A DNA stretch of 64,000 bases from Morococcus cerebrosus (lineage in GTDB: Bacteria > Pseudomonadota > Gammaproteobacteria > Burkholderiales > Neisseriaceae). Shown here in pieces: positions 16,754 to 25,508 of this stretch; position 1 is the first letter of the stretch; each line of letters starts with the position of its first letter. Under the pieces are notes generated by a model. It did no database searches and had not been told where the DNA came from. It worked only from the letters and a program-made list of their open reading frames with translations. A program made the position numbers and the translations under genes. The stretch covers positions 1,922,001-1,986,000 of the forward strand of contig NZ_CP094242.1 of assembly GCF_022749515.1 (NCBI RefSeq). The letters run 5' to 3'.

Positions 16754-19700
16754 TCAATCTGCTTGGTTCGACAGTATTTCTTGATATAGTCCTGCCAATT
16801 CGTCTTTTTGTTCCGCAAAAGTCCGAATATGGCTTTTCGGCAGTTCAATGACTGCGCCGTCGTCCATTGCTTGATAGCGTTCGCAAACTTCGGCAATGGC
16901 GCGACTCAATTCTTCCACGCCGCTGTCAAACGGAATGACCGTGCCGTTTTCGCCGTCGATAATGTCTTCGGACACACCGCCCGCATCAGTAGCGATTACC
17001 CAAACATCACGCAACACTGCCTCTCTGACCGTCAGCCCGAAACTTTCTTTCCATTGGGTCGGGAACAACAAAACATCGATTTCCGAGAAGAAGTGGTCGA
17101 TGGTATCTTGGCTGTAAGCAGGTTCGATGCGGAAGCGTTCCACGCCGTCGAAATCGCTGTCAAAGAACGAACGTGCGCCGACGTTGAGCATATTGTCCAC
17201 GACAACCAGTTCGGTGTTGGGGAAACGGCGTTTCCTGAAGGCTTCCAAAATCAGATGAACGCCTTTGATTTTGGTTTTTCCGCCGACATAGCCGAAGCGG
17301 ATAACGTCTTTTTTCCGTTTGGATATTTGACCCAAGGGGCGGGTAACGCCGTTTTTGTTGACGAGGACATTCCTACCCAAAGTTCTTTCATGCAGTTCGG
17401 CAAAATATCTGCTGGGCGCAAGCAGCATATCGATTTTTGACAAGGCGTGGGCTATGGTTTTGCTCCGTTCGTCTTCGGTATTCCATTGCTCGCGGAAGAC
17501 TTCATTTTCGTCGAGCATGAACTGGTTCGGACAAATCCACCATGCGTCATGCAGGGTAACGAGGGTTTTGACACCAGCTTCCCGACAAATATCGACCATA
17601 CCGACACCCATGCTTTGAATGCAATGGATATGGGCGATGTCGGGCTGTACGAGTTTGATGATGTCTTTGACGGCTTCATCAAAACGCGGGTTTTCGTGGG
17701 CGGCCGCATCTTCTGAAGGAACGGCAACGCCGAAAACGGTCACTTTGCCGTATTCGTAACGGATGACGCTGTACGACGGCAGCCAGCTCTTCATCGGCAA
17801 GGTCGTTACCGCATATATTTCGTAGGCTTCTTCATCGGCAAGCAGTTTGTTCAGTTGCTCGGCAACAATGGTCGCCCCGCCAAACGATTGCGGATAATAG
17901 TAAACATTAAACGATAAGACTTTGGTTTTCCCTCTTGTGGCAGATTCAAAACGGACGGCGGGTGCAAGCTGCGTGCTGCCGATGGCTTGCGGGCTGTATG
18001 TTTCCGTGACCGTACGGTATGCCGCCTGCGCCATACTGTCGCGCAACTCGGGATTTTGAATCAGGGTGTCGAACGCTTCATGCCATTGCTGTTCGTTGTC
18101 CGCCAGAAAACCGTTTTCGCCGTTAACAATCACATCGGCGAAAGCCGCCCTTGGCGAACATACGGACGCCACTTTGGTAATCGATGCTTCAAGGTATTTA
18201 ATATTGCACTTGGCATCGTTGAAAACGAAGTTTTCCAAAGGCGCGATACTGATGTCGCATTCGGACAAATAGGTCAGGTATTCCGTATAGTTGCAAAACG
18301 GGATGCGCTCGATTTGGCTTTGTACATCATCGAAATATTCGGGCAGCTCCAAATAGCCGATGATTCTGAACCTGACATTCGGATTTTCTTTCAATATGTT
18401 GGCAAGCGCGGGAGCGGCTTCCAAAAAGTCAATGTTGTGTGTTTTGGTGCCCGAACCGTAAATAATCCGAATCAAGCTGTCTTCTTGTTTTTTCAGACGA
18501 CCTTCGATGCTGCGTGCCGCTGCCAGCGTTTCATCATCCAACGCGTTTTCAACTACATAAACGGTCTCCAAACCTGCTTCCTTCATGGCTTTTGCCAGCC
18601 CCGAAGTCGAAGCGATGCCTTCGTCGCACGCCAACATGGCTTGACGGTAAAGTTTCGCGCCGTTGATCACGCCCTCTCTTTCGGCCGGTTCAAGCGAATT
18701 GATGGTGCTGCTGGTTTTCAGGACATCTTCGTCAAAAATCAAATCATCGACATCCCATAATGTTTTGATATTCAGACGACGGCATTCCACAATCAAATCC
18801 ATCACGCTGTCAAAACCGGGAACGCGGTAGAAAATCACCAAACTTGCCAAAGAAATCTGTTTCTTGGCTTCGTTACTGTCCGTCCATGAAGTCACGGAAC
18901 AAGGAATACCCAGCTCCTCAAGCATTTCCTGCTTTTGGATAACGCGGTATTTTTTGCATTGCGGAATACTGAGTTCGGCAATGATGGCAACTTTGGGTGC
19001 AAGCGTGTCGGCAGCATGTTTGGTCAGTCGCTGGATAAACGTTTGCGGAATCGGGTCTGCCTGAATCGAATGCTCAAAAGCTGATGCAGAACTGACAGCT
19101 TTCAATATCTGTTTTACGCTTTTAATCGAATGGGTTTGCTTGTAATGGCGGCGTAAAAACTGATATGCCTTGCCGATACTGCCCTTCTCGCGCACCAAAA
19201 GACGGAAGCCTTTGCGGTAGCGGTTGGCAGAGCTGATGGCCTGTTCGGTTTTAACGAAAGGCTTGAATACCTTAACCGTCCACAACCCTTTGTATTTTGC
19301 CAATCTCCGGTTTTCTTTATGAATACTTTGCTCCAGCGATTGCTTTTCCTGCTGCAAGGTATCAATTTGTTTTTTCAGCAGTTTGATTTGTTTTTCTTGT
19401 TCTTCTAATTGCTCTTCTACGGTACTGTTACGCAACAGCATTTCAATTTGCTGTTGCAGAAATTCAGTCTGTTCGACAGACAGTTCGGTTTGTTGCAGCA
19501 GTTTTGCCATTACATGCTGTAATTCTTGGTTTTGATTTTGCATATTGGTATTGTCTTCTCGCAATTGAAGGTTTAATTCTGATAAAGATTGGATTTGTTG
19601 TTCTAGTAAGGATATTTTTTGAATACAGTCGGAATATCCCAAATGATGTTGCATAAACAGCGCGCGGTTTTTCTCGTAGACTTTTTGCCAGTCTTCGCGG

Positions 19701-20365
19701 TTTAAATCAGGGTTTTGTTCCAAGCGGTTAATCAGTGATAACCCGTCACGGCGTTTGCGGTAGCGGAACAATACTTCCGGAATACGGATAACGGTTCCGC
19801 CGTTGCTTAAGAGGCGTATCCAAAGATCCCAATCTTCATGTGTTGTCAGGTTTTCATCAAACCCACCCAAAGAGACGAAATCCTCGGCACGATGCATAGA
19901 AATGATAGGGATACGGTTCCCCTTCAACAGACTTTCCAAACCGTCATAATCCGGCAGATTCCATAAGCCTTCTTGCGCATCGAAATATTCCGCCAACGGA
20001 TACACCAGCTTGCAGTCGGGATTGTTTTCCAAAACCGTGAGGCATTTTTCGATGTAATCCGGCAGGATGAGGTCGTCTGAATCGAGAAACAGGAAGTATT
20101 TGCCCCCCGCCAGCCGTGCGGCATGGTTTCGGGCGGCAGCAACGCCTTGATTGTTTTGTACGGCGTAACGTATTGCGGGCTTGTCCGCCAGAAACCCCTT
20201 CAAATAATCGGCGTGTTCCGGGTCGGAGCCGTCGTCAACAATGATGATTTCAAAATTCTGATGGCTTTGGCTAAGGACGGACTGGATGGTTTCTACAATG
20301 TATTCCTTACAGTTGTAGTAAGGGATCATCACAGAGACGGTGGGGGACTGGGCTTGATGATTCAT
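16754..20365 (-). CDS. Large three-domain glycosyltransferase (GT2 - coiled coil - GT4-like - GT4)
   Basis: The 1203-residue cytoplasmic protein has three transferase-like regions. Residues 8-230 are GT2/GT-A: VSVMIPYYNCKEYI, IIIVDDGSDP, the metal-binding FLDSDD (95-97) and HEDWDLWIRLL. Residues 248-357 are a Gln/Glu/Leu-rich coiled coil. Residues 457-790 are GT-B-like (VAIIAELSIPQCKKYRV, WDVDDLIFDED, RIIGYLELPEYF, SIAPLENFVFNDAKCNIKYLE). Residues 815-1200 are a typical GT4: YYYPQSFGGATIVAEQLNKL, THDAWW-like LHDAWWICPNQ, FGYVGGKTKIKG, and the E-x7-E stretch KESFGLTVREAV. It probably builds several linkages of a surface glycan. msbA lies just upstream; the two small putative transferases follow. 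Confidence 0.85.
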   Translation of the reverse strand: MNHQAQSPTVSVMIPYYNCKEYIVETIQSVLSQSHQNFEIIIVDDGSDPEHADYLKGFLADKPAIRYAVQNNQGVAAARNHAARLAGGKYFLFLDSDDLILPDYIEKCLTVLENNPDCKLVYPLAEYFDAQEGLWNLPDYDGLESLLKGNRIPIISMHRAEDFVSLGGFDENLTTHEDWDLWIRLLSNGGTVIRIPEVLFRYRKRRDGLSLINRLEQNPDLNREDWQKVYEKNRALFMQHHLGYSDCIQKISLLEQQIQSLSELNLQLREDNTNMQNQNQELQHVMAKLLQQTELSVEQTEFLQQQIEMLLRNSTVEEQLEEQEKQIKLLKKQIDTLQQEKQSLEQSIHKENRRLAKYKGLWTVKVFKPFVKTEQAISSANRYRKGFRLLVREKGSIGKAYQFLRRHYKQTHSIKSVKQILKAVSSASAFEHSIQADPIPQTFIQRLTKHAADTLAPKVAIIAELSIPQCKKYRVIQKQEMLEELGIPCSVTSWTDSNEAKKQISLASLVIFYRVPGFDSVMDLIVECRRLNIKTLWDVDDLIFDEDVLKTSSTINSLEPAEREGVINGAKLYRQAMLACDEGIASTSGLAKAMKEAGLETVYVVENALDDETLAAARSIEGRLKKQEDSLIRIIYGSGTKTHNIDFLEAAPALANILKENPNVRFRIIGYLELPEYFDDVQSQIERIPFCNYTEYLTYLSECDISIAPLENFVFNDAKCNIKYLEASITKVASVCSPRAAFADVIVNGENGFLADNEQQWHEAFDTLIQNPELRDSMAQAAYRTVTETYSPQAIGSTQLAPAVRFESATRGKTKVLSFNVYYYPQSFGGATIVAEQLNKLLADEEAYEIYAVTTLPMKSWLPSYSVIRYEYGKVTVFGVAVPSEDAAAHENPRFDEAVKDIIKLVQPDIAHIHCIQSMGVGMVDICREAGVKTLVTLHDAWWICPNQFMLDENEVFREQWNTEDERSKTIAHALSKIDMLLAPSRYFAELHERTLGRNVLVNKNGVTRPLGQISKRKKDVIRFGYVGGKTKIKGVHLILEAFRKRRFPNTELVVVDNMLNVGARSFFDSDFDGVERFRIEPAYSQDTIDHFFSEIDVLLFPTQWKESFGLTVREAVLRDVWVIATDAGGVSEDIIDGENGTVIPFDSGVEELSRAIAEVCERYQAMDDGAVIELPKSHIRTFAEQKDELAGLYQEILSNQAD

Positions 20366-20419
20366 GCGGATAGTTCCTTTCTGTCTGTTCGGCAGCCTTC
20401 CTTGTCTTGCGATTCGGTG

Positions 20420-20477
20420 TTTTCAGACGACCTTTTAGACAAATCGTCCTTCAACTGACCGACGGGTCGTCTGAAAA
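20420..20477 (-). other. Two outward DUS between msbA and the large glycosyltransferase gene
   Basis: TTTTCAGACGACCTTTT and GGGTCGTCTGAAAA are separated by about 30 bases. They can pair into a weak hairpin that could terminate or attenuate transcription from msbA. Confidence 0.5.
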
Positions 20478-22331
20478 TCAACCTGCTGCCTGCTTCGGCA
20501 TATTGCGCAGCATGGCATAGTAGCCGTTTTGCGCCATCAATTCATCGTGGGAACCTTGCTCAACGATATGACCGTCGTCCATGACAATAATGCGGTCGGC
20601 TTGCTCGACAGTGGTCAGGCGGTGGGCGACGATGATGCTGGTGCGGTTTTCCATCAGGCGTTCGAGGGCTTGTTGGACGAGGCGTTCGGATTCGTTGTCC
20701 AGCGCGCTGGTGGCTTCGTCCAAAAGTAAGATAGGGGCATCTTTCAGAATGGCGCGGGCAATGGCGACACGTTGACGCTGACCGCCGGAGAGTTGGTTGC
20801 CGTTTGCACCTATCTGTTGATTCAAACCATGCGGCGAGCTTTCAACCAAATCTTGCAAATTCGCGGCTTTGAGGGCTGCCAATACTTCTTCTTCAGTGGC
20901 ATCGGGACGGCTGTAACGGACGTTTTCCCAAAGCGTGCCTTCAAACAAAAAGACATCTTGCGAAACAAGGGCGAACTGGGAGCGCAGGTTGTCGAGTTTG
21001 ATGTCTTCGATATTCACATCATCCAAATAAACCGCGCCCGAGCTCGGTTCGACAAAACGCGGAAGCAGGTTGACGGCAGTAGATTTACCGCTGCCTGAGC
21101 GGCCGACCAGGGCTACGCGTTCGCCTTTGCGGATATCGAGATTAAAGCTGTCCAAGGCTTTTTTACCGTCTGTGTGGTAGCGGACATCGACGTTATCAAA
21201 TTTCAGACGACCTTCGACATTGGTCAGGATTTTTGTACCGTTATCTTTTTCAGGCTCGGTATCGAGGAATTGGCAAACGGCATCAGAAGCAATAAACATA
21301 GTCTGCATGGGGATGCTGATGTTCGCCAAGTTTTTGATCGGGCTGAGCATTTGCAACATGGCAACGATAAATGCCATAAATTCGCCGATGGTGGTATGCC
21401 CCTGCTGACTCTGCCAAAGGGCAATAAAGATAACGACGGCCAAAGCAAACGAAGCAATCAGTTCGCTGAACGGGGAACGTGCCGCAGTCGCTTGAGTGAT
21501 TTTTTTACCGAGACGGACGATGGTGTCGTTGACAGCGGTGAAGCGTTCGGCAGCCTGACGTTGGCCGCCGAAGAGTTTGACCACGCGGTGTCCTTGATGG
21601 ACTTCGTTGACGACATTATTCATGGTACCGATACTGAGTTGCGCTCCCGCAATAATGTCTTTCAGACGATTACGGTAATAGCGGGACAACAAAGACAGCA
21701 GCGGGAACATCAGGGCGACGACCAAGCTGAGCTGCCAGTTCAAATAAAGCAGGACGCAGACCAAACCGATGACAATCATGGTGTCGCGGGTCAGCACGAT
21801 AAATACATTGCTGGCGTTGCTGATGGATTGTTCCGCCATTTGCACCATATTCATCAAAACCGTACCGGACGGGGTTTCCTGATGGAATTTGGAAGAAAGT
21901 TGCAGCATCTTGGCAAACATATCGCGGCGCAGATGACTGATTGCCATGACGGAAACCCAAGTCAAGAGATAGGTACTGACATAGCGGCTGATGCCTCGAA
22001 TAATGACCAAAAAGATAAAAAATACCGGTACAACCCAGACTTTGTTAGGCGTACCCCAAATCAGGTAGGTAAATTGGTCTTTCCAGTTTTGCAGCGTGGC
22101 GACGATGCCGCCTGCTGTATTGAGTTCGGGCGGCGCGGAAGGCGGGGCGAAGCCTTGGTTGACCAAGGGTGCAATGAAGGCGGCGAGGTAGCTTTCGGTG
22201 GCGGCAACGCCGAAGATAGCAATTAAAGCAAAGATGATGCGTGTTTTATAAGGGCGGATATAAGCCATCAAGCGCATGAAGCTGCGCGAATCTTCTTGGG
22301 TAAACAGGCCGAAGGTCAGTTTTTCTATCAT
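20478..22331 (-). CDS. msbA: Lipid A / lipooligosaccharide export ABC transporter, MsbA
   Basis: The 617-residue half-transporter fuses a six-helix ABC exporter membrane domain (residues about 20-340) to an ATPase. The ATPase has Walker A GRSGSGKST, signature LSGGQRQRVAIARAI, Walker B ILLLDEATSALD and switch His in IIVAHRL. MsbA flips lipid A-core across the inner membrane. The protein ends MPKQAAG. It is somewhat longer than E. coli MsbA (582), mainly through an extra periplasmic loop after TM1 (residues 55-90). Located between fabD and fabG and just upstream of the glycosyltransferase genes, it may export their product. Confidence 0.9.
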   Translation of the reverse strand: MIEKLTFGLFTQEDSRSFMRLMAYIRPYKTRIIFALIAIFGVAATESYLAAFIAPLVNQGFAPPSAPPELNTAGGIVATLQNWKDQFTYLIWGTPNKVWVVPVFFIFLVIIRGISRYVSTYLLTWVSVMAISHLRRDMFAKMLQLSSKFHQETPSGTVLMNMVQMAEQSISNASNVFIVLTRDTMIVIGLVCVLLYLNWQLSLVVALMFPLLSLLSRYYRNRLKDIIAGAQLSIGTMNNVVNEVHQGHRVVKLFGGQRQAAERFTAVNDTIVRLGKKITQATAARSPFSELIASFALAVVIFIALWQSQQGHTTIGEFMAFIVAMLQMLSPIKNLANISIPMQTMFIASDAVCQFLDTEPEKDNGTKILTNVEGRLKFDNVDVRYHTDGKKALDSFNLDIRKGERVALVGRSGSGKSTAVNLLPRFVEPSSGAVYLDDVNIEDIKLDNLRSQFALVSQDVFLFEGTLWENVRYSRPDATEEEVLAALKAANLQDLVESSPHGLNQQIGANGNQLSGGQRQRVAIARAILKDAPILLLDEATSALDNESERLVQQALERLMENRTSIIVAHRLTTVEQADRIIVMDDGHIVEQGSHDELMAQNGYYAMLRNMPKQAAG

Positions 22332-22490
22332 TGGCTCGGTGTTCCAGATTAATGCAGATTGAATATTTTATTAATCTGTCGGATTGGTAAAGCCTATGAT
22401 TATATCGCAATGAAGTTACCGATGCGACGAAATTGCTGTTTTTAAATGAATAACAATTTTTATTTCTGTAAAGTTTTTTCAGACGACCTT

Positions 22491-23564
22491 GGATTCGGAT
22501 TTCAAGTGCAACACTAGGGTACCAGTGGTTGGAACAGATTCAAGAATAAAACACTTGGCGTTTCGTAGCCAAGTGTTTTTCTCGGCCGGTGGTTCAACTC
22601 ATCTTGAACCCTGCGTATCTCCCGATCGCTGATGTTTCGGAAATCGGTTTGTTTGGGGAAATATTGCCGGATGAGTCCATTGGTGTTCTCATTCAGCCCT
22701 TTCTCCCAAGAATGGTAAGGGCGGCAAAAATAGGTTTTCGCCTTCAATGCTTTGGCTATTTTGGTGTGTTGGTAGAACTCTTTGCCGTTATCCATGGTGA
22801 TGGTGTGGACTCTGGCTTTATATGCCTTTAATACCCTAATGGCCGCCCGGGCAGTGTCTTCGGCTTTTAAGTTCTTTAATTTGCAGATGATGGTGTAGCG
22901 GGTAGTGCGTTCGACCAAGGTCAATAACGCGCTTTTCTGATTTTTGCCGACGATGGTGTCGGCCTCCCAATCGCCGATGCGGGTTTTCCGGTCGACGATA
23001 GCAGGTCGGTTCTCTATGCCGACGCGGTCGGGCACTTTGCCTCTGGTCCATGTGCTGCCGTAGCGTTTGCGGTAGGGTTTGCTGCATATTCTGAGGTGTT
23101 GCCACAAAGTGCCGCCGTTGCTTTTGTCTTGGCGAAGGTAGCGGTAAATGGTGCTGTGATGGAGTGTGATCCCGTGGTGTTTGCGTAAGTAAGCGCATAC
23201 TTGTTCGGGACTGAGTTTGCGGTGGATAAGGGTGTCGATGTGTTGAACCAGCTGCGAATCGAGCTTATAGGGTTTTCGCCGGTGCTGTTTGGTCAGCCGG
23301 CTTTGCTTCTGTGCTTTTTCGGCGCTGTATTGCTGTCCTTGGATGCAGTGCCGCTTGATTTCGCGGCTGATGGTGCTTTTGTGGCGGTTGAGCTGTTTGG
23401 CGATTTCGGCGATGGTGCAGTAGCGGGACAGGTATTGGATATGGTATCGTTCGTCTTGGGTCAGTTGTGTGTAGCCCATGGCAATCTTTCTTGCAGGAAA
23501 GGCCGTATGCTACCGCATACTGGCCTTTTTCTGTTATGGAAAGTTGCACTTCAAATGCGAATCC
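22491..23564 (-). mobile_element. IS30-family insertion sequence, copy 2 (1074 bp)
   Basis: It has the same length, ends and orientation as copy 1. The left end abuts a DUS (TTCAGACGACCTT, then GGATTC). The right flank reads GCCGACCTT, close to the left flank GACGACCTT; this may be an imperfect duplication or coincidence. With copy 1 it brackets msbA and three glycosyltransferase genes. Confidence 0.9.
22514..23479 (-). CDS. IS30-family transposase, copy 2
   Basis: Intact 321-residue IS30-family transposase with the same helix-turn-helix (NRHKSTISREIK) and DDE core (DWEADTIVG, TMDNGKEF, NENTNGLIRQYF) as copy 1. The two proteins differ at only a few positions, which indicates recent duplication or exchange. 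It starts MGYTQLTQDERYHIQYLS. Confidence 0.95.
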   Translation of the reverse strand: MGYTQLTQDERYHIQYLSRYCTIAEIAKQLNRHKSTISREIKRHCIQGQQYSAEKAQKQSRLTKQHRRKPYKLDSQLVQHIDTLIHRKLSPEQVCAYLRKHHGITLHHSTIYRYLRQDKSNGGTLWQHLRICSKPYRKRYGSTWTRGKVPDRVGIENRPAIVDRKTRIGDWEADTIVGKNQKSALLTLVERTTRYTIICKLKNLKAEDTARAAIRVLKAYKARVHTITMDNGKEFYQHTKIAKALKAKTYFCRPYHSWEKGLNENTNGLIRQYFPKQTDFRNISDREIRRVQDELNHRPRKTLGYETPSVLFLNLFQPLVP

Positions 23565-23667
23565 GCCGACCTTAAATGTTCAAAATAAATTGATAGTGGA
23601 TTGAAATAAGAAACACCCTCCTGCTGCCAGTCCCTCCCCTATCCAAACACAATCAACAGACATTAAA

Positions 23668-23698
23668 AAACGACCTTTCGTTAAGAAAGGTCGTCTGA
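23668..23698. terminator. DUS hairpin downstream of fabD, cut by IS5-family copy 1
   Basis: ACGACCTTTC and GAAAGGTCGT form a short-looped stem. The right DUS should continue GTCTGAAAC, but it is interrupted after GTCTGA by the IS; the remaining TGAAAC lies at the far end of the IS. Confidence 0.6.
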
Positions 23699-23739
23699 GA
23701 ACGTGCTCATTGTCTCAGCCTCTGCTGTAAACTATCGGC

Positions 23740-24048
23740 ATGAACAGAAAAACCTACCCAAGCGATATCAGTCGCGAGCAATTTGCGCCTCTCCTTCCCC
23801 TGCTGGAAAGTGCCCGTAAACGCACAGCGCCACGCCAGGTGGACTTGTACGATGTCTTTTGTGCCATTCTCTACCTGCAACGCACTGGCTGCTCCTGGCG
23901 CGCTTTGCCGGGCGACTTCCCCAAATGGCGCACCGTGCATTCCTACTTCCAGAGATGGACCGAACCACGCGAGAGTGGCATCAGCATCCTTGAGGAAGCA
24001 TTAAAAAAATCAGGTAGTTGCGGAGCACCGCAAGCAGGGGCGCCATGA
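23740..24048 (+). CDS. IS5-family transposase OrfA, copy 1
   Basis: The 102-residue N-terminal product (MNRKTYPSDISREQFAPLLP, DVFCAILYLQRTGCSWRALP, FPKWRTVHSYFQRW) is the DUF4096-type domain of IS427-group transposases. The frame ends shortly after an A7 run at 24003-24009 (GCATTAAAAAAATCAGG). Loss of one A from the transcript, or an equivalent ribosomal shift, would join it to OrfB and give a protein of about 263 residues. Identical in all three copies of the window. Confidence 0.9.
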   Translation: MNRKTYPSDISREQFAPLLPLLESARKRTAPRQVDLYDVFCAILYLQRTGCSWRALPGDFPKWRTVHSYFQRWTEPRESGISILEEALKKSGSCGAPQAGAP

Positions 24049-24082
24049 AGCAACTACTTTCCTGATTATTGATGCGCAGAGT

Positions 24083-24532
24083 GTGAAGAACACGGATACC
24101 GCCATGGAAAAAGGCTACGATGCGGGCAAGAAGGTTAGCGGTATCAAGCGACATATAGCGGTTGACACGCAAGGTTTGCCGCATGCCCTTGCGGTAACGA
24201 CGGCGGATGTTACGGATAGAAAAGGCTGCCTGGTGGCATTGGAACGTGGGCGGGATAATCTTGGTGCGATACAAAAAATCCTTGCTGACGGTGGTTACAC
24301 GGGTAAGGCATTTGCTTCGTCGGTACAGGAGTTGATTGGTGCGGAGGTAGAGATTGCCAAACGAAACGAATTGCACCGTTTTGCAGTATTGCCGAAGCGA
24401 TGGGTAGTAGAGCGCAGCTTTTCCTGGTTGGAAAAGAACAGGCGGCTTTGGAAAAACTGCGAGCGTAAGTTGAGTACCAGTCTGCAAATGGTAGCTTTGG
24501 CTTTCTTGGGAGTCCTGCTACGAAGACTATGA
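24083..24532 (+). CDS. IS5-family transposase OrfB (DDE catalytic part), copy 1
   Basis: The frame is open from 24005, inside the A7 run; the nominal GTG start at 24083 lacks an RBS, so OrfB is probably made as the OrfA-OrfB fusion. The fusion reads EALKKNQVVAEHRKQGRHEA and then TTFLIIDAQSVKNTD, with the first Asp of the DDE triad in IDAQSVKNT. The second Asp lies in ILADGGYTGKAF and the Glu in WVVERSFSWLEKNRRL. No internal stops. Confidence 0.88.
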   Translation: MKNTDTAMEKGYDAGKKVSGIKRHIAVDTQGLPHALAVTTADVTDRKGCLVALERGRDNLGAIQKILADGGYTGKAFASSVQELIGAEVEIAKRNELHRFAVLPKRWVVERSFSWLEKNRRLWKNCERKLSTSLQMVALAFLGVLLRRL

Positions 24533-24562
24533 ACACGCTCTGAAACAGACAAGGCGGCAAAC

Positions 24563-25489
24563 TTAATGCGCTTCGATAAAGGCAGCAACTTGTTCGGAAT
24601 TGGTCAAAGCGCTGCACACGGCTTCTTTGTTGATACGTTTTGCCAAACCTGCCAACACTTTGCCCGGTCCGCATTCGGCTGACTCGGCAATGCCTTCAGC
24701 AACCAGCGCATTGACGGTTTCCGTCCAGCGCACAGGGCTGTAAAGTTGGCGGACAAGTGCGTCTTTGATTTTCTCTGCATCATCGTAAGCGGCAACATCG
24801 GCATTATGGATGACGCGGATTTGCGGTTGTTTGATTTCGACGGTTTTGAGTGCTTCGGCAAGTTTTTCCGCAGCAGGCTTCATCAGACTGCAATGCGAAG
24901 GAACGGATACAGGCAGCGGCAGCGCGCGTTTGGCTCCTGCTTCTTTGGCGGCGTTCATGGCGCGCTCGACGGCGGCGGCATTACCCGCGATCACGACTTG
25001 TCCGGGCGAATTGAAGTTGACGGCTTCGACCACTTCGCCTTGCGCGGCTTCTGCACAAATGGCTTTAACCTGTTCGTCTTCCAAGCCAAGGATCGCCGCC
25101 ATCGCACCTACGCCCTGCGGTACGGCAGACTGCATCAGTTCGGCACGCAGGCGGACGAGTTTGACTGCATCTGCAAAATCCAATGCACCGGCGGCAACGA
25201 GTGCGGTGTATTCACCGAGACTGTGGCCGGCAACGACGGCAGGCGTTTTGCCACCCGCTTCAAGATAAGCACGGTAAACGGCAACGCCGGCGGCAAGCAT
25301 GATAGGCTGCGTATTCACAGTTTGCCCGATGAGGTCCGCATCCGTACCGTTAATCATCGCCCACAAATCTTGACCCAATACGGCGGAAGCTTCGTCGAAG
25401 GTGTTTTTTACGACCGATTGTCCTGCGAAACCGTCCATCATATTGAGGCTTTGCGAACCCTGACCGGGGAAGAAAAATGCAAAAGACAT
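24563..25489 (-). CDS. fabD: Malonyl-CoA:ACP transacylase
   Basis: FabD loads malonyl groups onto acyl carrier protein for fatty-acid synthesis. The 308-residue protein starts AFFFPGQGSQ, has the nucleophile elbow AGHSLGEYTAL (Ser90), an Arg in VRLRAELMQ, and the catalytic His in VSVPSHCSLM. RBS AAAGGAAT. Its stop is 19 bases from the edge of the IS5-family copy, which separates it from msbA and fabG further down the same strand. Confidence 0.96.
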   Translation of the reverse strand: MSFAFFFPGQGSQSLNMMDGFAGQSVVKNTFDEASAVLGQDLWAMINGTDADLIGQTVNTQPIMLAAGVAVYRAYLEAGGKTPAVVAGHSLGEYTALVAAGALDFADAVKLVRLRAELMQSAVPQGVGAMAAILGLEDEQVKAICAEAAQGEVVEAVNFNSPGQVVIAGNAAAVERAMNAAKEAGAKRALPLPVSVPSHCSLMKPAAEKLAEALKTVEIKQPQIRVIHNADVAAYDDAEKIKDALVRQLYSPVRWTETVNALVAEGIAESAECGPGKVLAGLAKRINKEAVCSALTNSEQVAAFIEAH

Positions 25490-25508
25490 GATATTCCTTT
25501 GTTTCAGT

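Larger units (their letters stand above)
23699..24540 (+). mobile_element. IS5-family (IS427-type) insertion sequence, copy 1 (842 bp)
   Basis: Ends GAACGTGCTCATTGTCT and, inverted, GAGCGTGTTCATAGTCT. A direct TGA flanks both sides (23696-23698 and 24541-24543), as expected for the T-N-A target duplications of the IS427 subgroup. The transposase lies in two overlapping frames. It sits directly downstream of fabD. Confidence 0.9.

Noticed and set aside
23586..23610. GATAGTGGATTGAAAT as a Correia element end
   Set aside because: Only one short end matches and no core or second end follows; too weak to call.
23740..24532. IS5-family transposase as a pseudogene
   Set aside because: The frame break is identical in three intact copies and sits on an A7 run, which fits programmed frameshifting better than decay.
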